A DNA stretch of 64,000 bases, taken from NCBI GenBank assembly GCA_023101885.1, contig JALPQD010000403.1:524685-588684 (forward strand). The letters run 5' to 3'. The translations under genes and the position numbers were made by a program. Below are positions 58,652-64,000 of the stretch, one piece after another. Under the pieces are notes generated by a model that worked only from the letters and a program-made list of their open reading frames with translations, had not been told where the DNA came from and did not search any database. The DNA comes from Typhlomys cinereus. Lineage: Eukaryota > Chordata > Mammalia > Rodentia > Platacanthomyidae. Position 1 is the first letter of the stretch. Every line of letters begins with the position of its first letter.

Positions 58652-59467
58652 TCAGCAATGTCCACCTTGCTCACATGTCAGTCATCCGTCCCTGCTTTTC
58701 TCACTGGTTGAAGTATCATTTATGTTCCCGTGCAGGTGATGCCCCATTTTGCCTGCCTGCCATCCCATGGACGTTCTCAGATGTTAAAGGCATGCCAAGC
58801 ATATAGTGCCAATCTCCCAGACAGTGTTTCTCAGAAACGTTTAAAGAGTGTATGGTAACTGGATGATATTGCTGTGGGTTATTTTACATATAAAGAACAG
58901 TGATTTTTCAGTTGAAGCAGCTTTGAATTATTCCATTTTAGGTATATGTCAAGACTGAATGATTCTACATATGGCTTAAATAAGCAAACAACCACCATTT
59001 TCAGCACACATAGGATATAAATGTGATAAGTAATTTATTTGTACCAATAAATAATGATATCCATGCCATATTAGAAACAAAAGACACATGAGCCTAATCA
59101 GTCGCTTCTGAATGTGCAAGAAGGAACCACTTAAGACTGAGACATAGCAGGCCTTCTGACCTGCCAACTGTCACTGCTCTAAGCCTCATATAGAAACATT
59201 GTCACAGCGAAGGTTATCTGCCTCTGTGCCAAGACTTTGGCTTGAGCACAATTTCTCCTGCCCGTGACACACAGTCCACTTCAAATCGATACTCTGAAAC
59301 AGCCTGCCATAGTCTGCATCCTGTACAGCTCCGTGCCTGCAAGTTTGCAAGATTTCTTATCTGGTATCTACAGAGGTTTTTCTGTGGCCAGAATGACTTT
59401 TTTGTGCCTCATGCTTCAGGAGAGCCTTTCTGAACCTTGCAGCTTCTTTAACCATTCTTAGCCATTC

Positions 59468-59470
<3 letters not shown>
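58652..59470. other. Non-coding stretch
   Basis: No gene, RNA or repeat recognised. Confidence 0.4.

Positions 59471-59471
<1 letters not shown>

Positions 59472-59514
<43 letters not shown>
59472..59514. repeat. (TG)n microsatellite
   Basis: A pure TG run of about 43 bases. Confidence 0.95.
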
Positions 59515-59525
<11 letters not shown>

Positions 59526-59545
59526 AAGAAAGAGCATGTTGTGTT

Positions 59546-59699
59546 ACATTTATGATCCAATCATGCCCCAAGCTCTCACCTCTGAACACCGCTGCATTTG
59601 GGGCGATCATAGTTTGCATATAAGTTGCCCTAGAGGATCATATGTTGAATCCTTAGCTGATATTAATGTTTGGGAAGATTTCAACACCTTTGAGAGGTG
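59546..59699 (+). repeat. Left copy of perfect 154-bp direct repeat
   Basis: Identical over all 154 bases to 60383-60536. It contains about 60 bases of unique-looking flank plus the 5' end of a family A element. It is followed at once by a SINE. Confidence 0.93.
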
Positions 59700-59702
59700 A
59701 GA

Positions 59703-59926
59703 TCTGAGCACTGGTAAGATGGATCAGTGGGCGAGATACCTGCTTGCAAGCCTGGAAACCTAAGTTCCATCTCTGGAAGCCCAGATGGTGGAAGGAGAGA
59801 GAACCAACTTCTGAAAGACGGCCTGTCATCTCCACTTCTGCAACTGCGACACATCTTCAATTCTCTTGCCTCCCTCTCTCAAATAAATAGCCAAAATACT
59901 TTACTTTTTAAAAAAAAATAAAGTGG
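59703..59926 (+). repeat. SINE with CTCTC-AAATAAA end
   Basis: The body starts 'ctgagcactggtaagatgga' and contains 'aacctaagttccatctctgg'. It ends 'ccctctctcaaataaatagc' and an A-run (59910-59918). Resembles jerboa-type SINEs as I recall them. Confidence 0.7.
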
Positions 59927-60382
59927 GATTAGAAAATTAGTATTAAAGTTAAGATTGGAATAAAAATATCTGTTAGTCCCACCAGCCATGAACACCAAAT
60001 CAGTAGTTTTTGGAAAATTGACATAGCTTCTAAATTGCTAGTCAATAAAATTTGATACTGTGGATGAAAGCAAATGTGTCTGACATAGTTTCTTGATGAC
60101 AGGTTTTTAGTCTGTGGCTACATGGTCTCATTATTTTTAAGATATGGTGAGACAGAATACCATGGTGGGGAAAAGAGAAAAAATCACTTTTTTTGGTAGC
60201 TAAGTCACAAAGAGAGAACAAAGAAAATACAAAATGTACCATCTAAAGCTATTGCCTTGTTGTCCCCCCGCCCCCGACATCTGCTTCATTTGATTTAGCC
60301 TCACCCCTTAAAGTTGCCACCAGTTCCCAAAAGTTCAGAAGCATATAATCAATTGATGTAGTAATTCACTGATAAAGTTAGA
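59927..60382. other. Spacer between the 154-bp repeats
   Basis: Unique-looking AT-rich DNA. No poly(A) tail precedes the right repeat. Confidence 0.5.
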
Positions 60383-60782
60383 ACATTTATGATCCAATCA
60401 TGCCCCAAGCTCTCACCTCTGAACACCGCTGCATTTGGGGCGATCATAGTTTGCATATAAGTTGCCCTAGAGGATCATATGTTGAATCCTTAGCTGATAT
60501 TAATGTTTGGGAAGATTTCAACACCTTTGAGAGGTGGAGCTTTACTAGAGAAGGAGATGTCACTGGGGGTGGAACTTGAGGTTTGGAAGCCCAGCCCTGT
60601 TCATGCGTTTTGTTATTGCTCCCTCTGTATCCATGGTGATCTGTATCATGGTGACCTGAGCCAACCTCCAGCTGCCCCTCACCATGCCTTTTCTGCCACA
60701 GTGAATTGTATCTTTCCTCTGGAACTGTAAGGCATGTAAATCTCTATTTCACAACAGCAGAGAGAGTAACTGCAACAGGCAC
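60383..60782 (+). repeat. Right 154-bp repeat copy running into full family A element
   Basis: 60383-60536 equals 59546-59699. From about 60442 the sequence is a family A element that continues to 'agagagtaactgcaacaggc', so this is the complete copy and the left one is a truncated duplicate. Confidence 0.85.
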
Positions 60783-61086
60783 TAAGCATTCAGTGTCTGA
60801 GTTTTGCTAGGATTTTTCATATTTAATCCACAGCCCCTTCGAGAGATGGTGGGATTCTTCCAATCATTTGAAACCTTTCACTGAGAAAAGACTATAAAGT
60901 CTCTCCTGGAAGAAGGAATTGCGTGTCCTGATTGTGCTTTGATTTGAGCTGCAGCACCAATTATTCCTGAAGTTGCAGCCTGCTGGCCTGCTCCCAAGAG
61001 CCACATTCATGGGAACCAGTTCTTTAGAGTATATTACTGTATGTGGACACACGCCCACATCCTACTGGTTTTGTTTGCCTAGAGAA

Positions 61087-61203
61087 CACTGGTTAATAGA
61101 AGGCCTTCCAAGAAGGACAATCCGAAGAGAGTTTATTGAGAGAGACAAAAGCTGAAGTATCTAAACCAACTCCCGGAATCACTCTCTGTTACTTCCCAGT
61201 GCT
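61087..61203 (+). repeat. Left arm of inverted repeat
   Basis: 61087-61119 is the exact reverse complement of 61990-62022 (33 bp). A second block, 61176-61203, matches the reverse complement of 61959-61984 imperfectly, including an exact 16-base core. Confidence 0.9.
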
Positions 61204-61454
61204 CTATTGCTGATACCCATATTCAGAAAAGTAAAATTAACAATGGTCATTTGACCATCAGGCTCATAACAAAGGGTCCTAATCATATAGGACCGGTGAA
61301 GATGAGATCACAGATTCAGCTTTTCTAAAAGCTTGGCTTTTTCACTAGTCTTGGAATATACCTTTCTGCTGGAGACAAGAGAGGAAAGAGTCATAAGCAA
61401 ATGTTCTGGGGCTTCTGCAAAGTTAAATTGTTAGATGATCTGTTATTTATTTTC

Positions 61455-61758
61455 CTTTTTTTTGCATGCGTGGGTAGGTGTAGGTATGTATATGTGGGTG
61501 TGGGTGTGTGAAGAAGAGGGCACTTGAATGTATATGCCTGTGGAGGCCCAAGGATGGCTTCAGGAATCATCCTGGATTGTTCTGTCTCCTTATTGCTTTG
61601 CTCTGGGGTTTCCCAGGCTCTGCTTTCCAGGGCCAGAGGTATAGGCCACCACCATTTCTGCAAGGTATTTTTATGTGGCATCTGGAATCTGAACTCAAAT
61701 TCTTTCTCTAGGGAGGCAAAGCCTTTAATCCCTGGGCCGTCTCCCAGCCCTGGTCTGT
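61455..61758 (-). repeat. SINE, minus strand
   Basis: The reverse complement begins 'agggctgggagacggcccag' and continues 'ggattaaaggctttgcctcc', the SINE head. The CA-rich tail is seen as GTGGGTGT at 61480-61512. Confidence 0.7.
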
Positions 61759-61958
61759 CATTTCTGAGTTTTGCAAGAAACCCATGGTACAGGACAACGG
61801 GACCTAAAAATCTAAGTGACTGCAAGTAATGTGGAATTCTGTGGGTCTGGTTGATGGGATGGCAGAGCACATGGGGAGCAAGGTGTGCTTACTGAATGCT
61901 AGAGAGTATACACTAAATACTTTCACTGATTAATTTAACTTCTAAAATAAGTATGTCG

Positions 61959-62022
61959 AGCACTGGGAAGTAACACAGTGATTCTAGACTGTCCTTCTTG
62001 GAAGGCCTTCTATTAACCAGTG
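61959..62022 (-). repeat. Right arm of inverted repeat
   Basis: Carries the 33-bp exact reverse complement of 61087-61119 and the shorter second block. The arms are separated by about 750 bp that include a SINE. Confidence 0.9.
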
Positions 62023-62179
62023 GCCTTCTATATATTTTCATGAACCTTTGATCAGACAATGGCATGGATTGGAAAAGGCCTAAATATGTCCCCTTAGAGT
62101 TTCACATGCTGTATCTTGGTCACAGTGATGGTTTGGAGGTGATGGAAGCTTTAAGATGAAGAGCCTATGATCCTCTACA

Positions 62180-62350
62180 AGAGTAGACAATTCAGAGGAA
62201 ACCCTGAGACCCATAGAAGTAGACAGGCAGGAGGGCAGAAGGGAGTGGGATGGATTAATGAAGGGAAGGGAGGAAGGAGAGAGGCAGGGATAAGTACTCA
62301 ATATGCTTGTAAAACTAGGAAAAAATAAAAATATTATTAATTAAAAAAGA
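62180..62350 (+). mobile_element. Possible L1 3' end
   Basis: A purine-rich tract (62226-62290) followed by 'aggaaaaaataaaaatatta' resembles an L1 3'UTR end. Weak call. Confidence 0.35.
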
Positions 62351-62587
62351 GGAAGAGCCTAGTATAAAATAATGAAGTACTTTTAAGATGGAATGGATTA
62401 ATTTGCATGAAGACAGATTGATATAAAGCAAGTCTGGTGGGCTAGATTCTCTCTTGCTTCCTGTTTAGCCAATTGAGCTCTTGTTCCTGTTCCCAGCATG
62501 ATGCTATCTGCCATGTCGTAATGTCTAGAAAGCCCTTGTCAGACTCAAGAAAATGATGGTGCTGTACTATTTTTTGTTTGTTATTTA

Positions 62588-62662
62588 AAGTATCTAGGAT
62601 CAAGCCCAGGGCACTATACATGCTAGGCAAGTATTCTACCACTAAGCTGCATTCTCAGGGAG
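62588..62662 (-). repeat. ID-like SINE, minus strand
   Basis: The reverse complement reads 'cagcttagtggtagaatact', 'tgcctagcatgtatagtgcc' and 'ctgggcttgatcctagatac', a diverged ID (BC1/tRNA-Ala-like) element. Confidence 0.75.
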
Positions 62663-63680
62663 GTCCTATACTCTTGAAATAAAACTTTTTTTGCAATAGA
62701 CACTCAGCTTTGGGCACTTTGTTTTGTAAGAACACATAATGAATAAGATAGATGATAGTCTCATTTTGAGACTCCAATTATTGTGGATATACCATTTGAT
62801 AGGTCCTCTACTGGGGTCACTGCTTGTAACACTTGAACGGGGTACTCGGGCAGATGCTTGACTCTTTCATGGGGAGAGATTGGGTTCTGTGTGAAAACAT
62901 TTCCAGGTAGCCAGGCAGAAGCTACATTGACTACATAGCATCATTTATTGTGTTTGCGATTGGTTATATTGAGTCACAAAAGCCAGCCCACGTTTAAGTT
63001 AGGAAAAAGAAATGCAGACATGTCTTCAAAACATCTCAGGCAGATTGAATTATTTTCCTTGTACCAATGCCGAAAGGGAGAGATAGAAGTGCTGAGTTCA
63101 CCATGATGCAGCACACAGCTAGTAAGTGACAAAAGTGAGACTCTAAACCAGTTTGGTCAGTTCCCAAAGTCTGTACAGTAAGCCACCATGGTATACTGTC
63201 TATGTGCAAGCCTGCATTTAGCACCGCAATGAGATGTAGACATGTAGGAACAAATTGGAGCTCAAAAGCTAGACGAAAGACCTTAGCAATCCACTACAAA
63301 AGCAAGCGACCAATAAATGCACTCTGCTAAAGGAGCTCAGGAAGGATTTCTGGAGCAGTGAGTCAGCACAGTGAAGAGTCTAGGGATGGGGGCAGCCACT
63401 AGGGAAGGGAATGGGGAGAAGGATTTCCTGAGCAGACAGAACAGTCACAGGATGCGTGGATGAATTCAAGAACACACCACCACCTTAATGACAGCGGAAT
63501 TAGCACAGCGGATTCTTGGAAGGAAATGTGGGAGATGTGACCTGGACAGCCACCCACCACCTAGTTAGGAAAGTGCCGGAGTGCCAGGATTAAGCTTCTC
63601 CTTATCATTTAATCTCGGGTTGAGCAACAGCATCGTCCATCACCGAGTGGAAGAAACGTAACTTCTTATTTTTTCTTTTT
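62663..63680. other. Non-coding stretch
   Basis: No gene or nameable repeat seen. Confidence 0.4.
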
Positions 63681-63684
63681 TGGG

Positions 63685-64000
63685 GGTGTGTATGTATGCA
63701 TTATATGTGTGTACATGTTCATGAATGTAAGTCCATGTGTATTAAGTGTGGGCATGACGGGTGGAGGTCAAGAGGACAACCTTCAGGGTTGTTCCTCATT
63801 TCCACCTTGTTTGAAGCAGCATCTCTTGCTCACCAATGCATGTTCCAGGCTAGCCTCCATCATTCTCCTGCCTCTGTCTCCCATCTTTCTGTAAAGCATC
63901 CTGGAATTACAGATGTGTACGACGACATCAAGCTCTTACATGAGTTCTTGGGGATCTGAACTCCACCATGCAAGTACTTTAGTCACTGAACCATCTTCTT
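63685..64000 (-). repeat. SINE, minus strand, cut by the window end
   Basis: Minus-strand SINE with a GT-rich tail at 63688-63760, 'gcctctgtctcccatctttc' in the body and a tRNA-like head 'gatggttcagtgactaaagt' at the window edge. Confidence 0.65.

Noticed and set aside
61087..62022. Candidate DNA transposon bounded by inverted repeats
   Set aside because: No transposase, no recognisable target duplication and asymmetric arm structure; kept only as an unexplained inverted repeat.

Overview
This is mammalian nuclear DNA, almost certainly from a rodent. The interspersed repeats are tRNA-derived SINEs of the 'gctggagagatggctcag' kind, ID-like elements and rodent-style LINE-1 (L1) copies. The only protein-coding gene I can support is the chemokine gene Cxcl12 (SDF-1) on the + strand. 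Its signal peptide differs from those I know for mouse and human, and the SINEs do not look like mouse or rat copies. I infer a non-murine rodent, perhaps jerboa-like, with low confidence in the exact group.

Layout: 1-6.5 kb is repeat-rich flank (SINEs, an L1 end, and a minus-strand L1 with target-site duplications). 6.5-8.6 kb is mostly single-copy upstream DNA. 8.64-9.62 kb is a CpG island holding the promoter and exon 1. 8.9-20.9 kb is Cxcl12. Exons 1-3 (8928-8988, 12437-12554, 13232-13318) are shared. The alpha form reads through the exon 3 donor to a stop at 13320-13322 and uses poly(A) signals near 14.8 kb. A gamma exon (15859-15952) adds a 30-residue very basic tail. The beta exon (18375-18390) adds RLKM and a long 3'UTR ending near 20.87 kb. 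Almost no transposable elements are visible from 6.5 to 24.9 kb.

24.9-64 kb is a gene-poor, repeat-dense flank. It holds an ERV LTR with a tRNA-Arg-type primer binding site (25.5-26.4 kb) and a related solo LTR (38.9-39.15 kb). A nest of old L1 (29-38.5 kb) has been entered by a younger 5'-truncated L1 (30630-34583). There is also a processed HMGN1 pseudogene (53.36-54.41 kb), several dispersed repeats, a minisatellite and a polypurine tract.

The most unusual structures are the 320-bp duplication exactly bracketing the young L1, a perfect 154-bp direct repeat at 59.5/60.4 kb, a perfect 33-bp inverted repeat at 61.1/62.0 kb, and a Cxcl12 N-loop substitution. I see no prokaryotic-type systems, no tRNA or rRNA genes, and no new multi-gene system.
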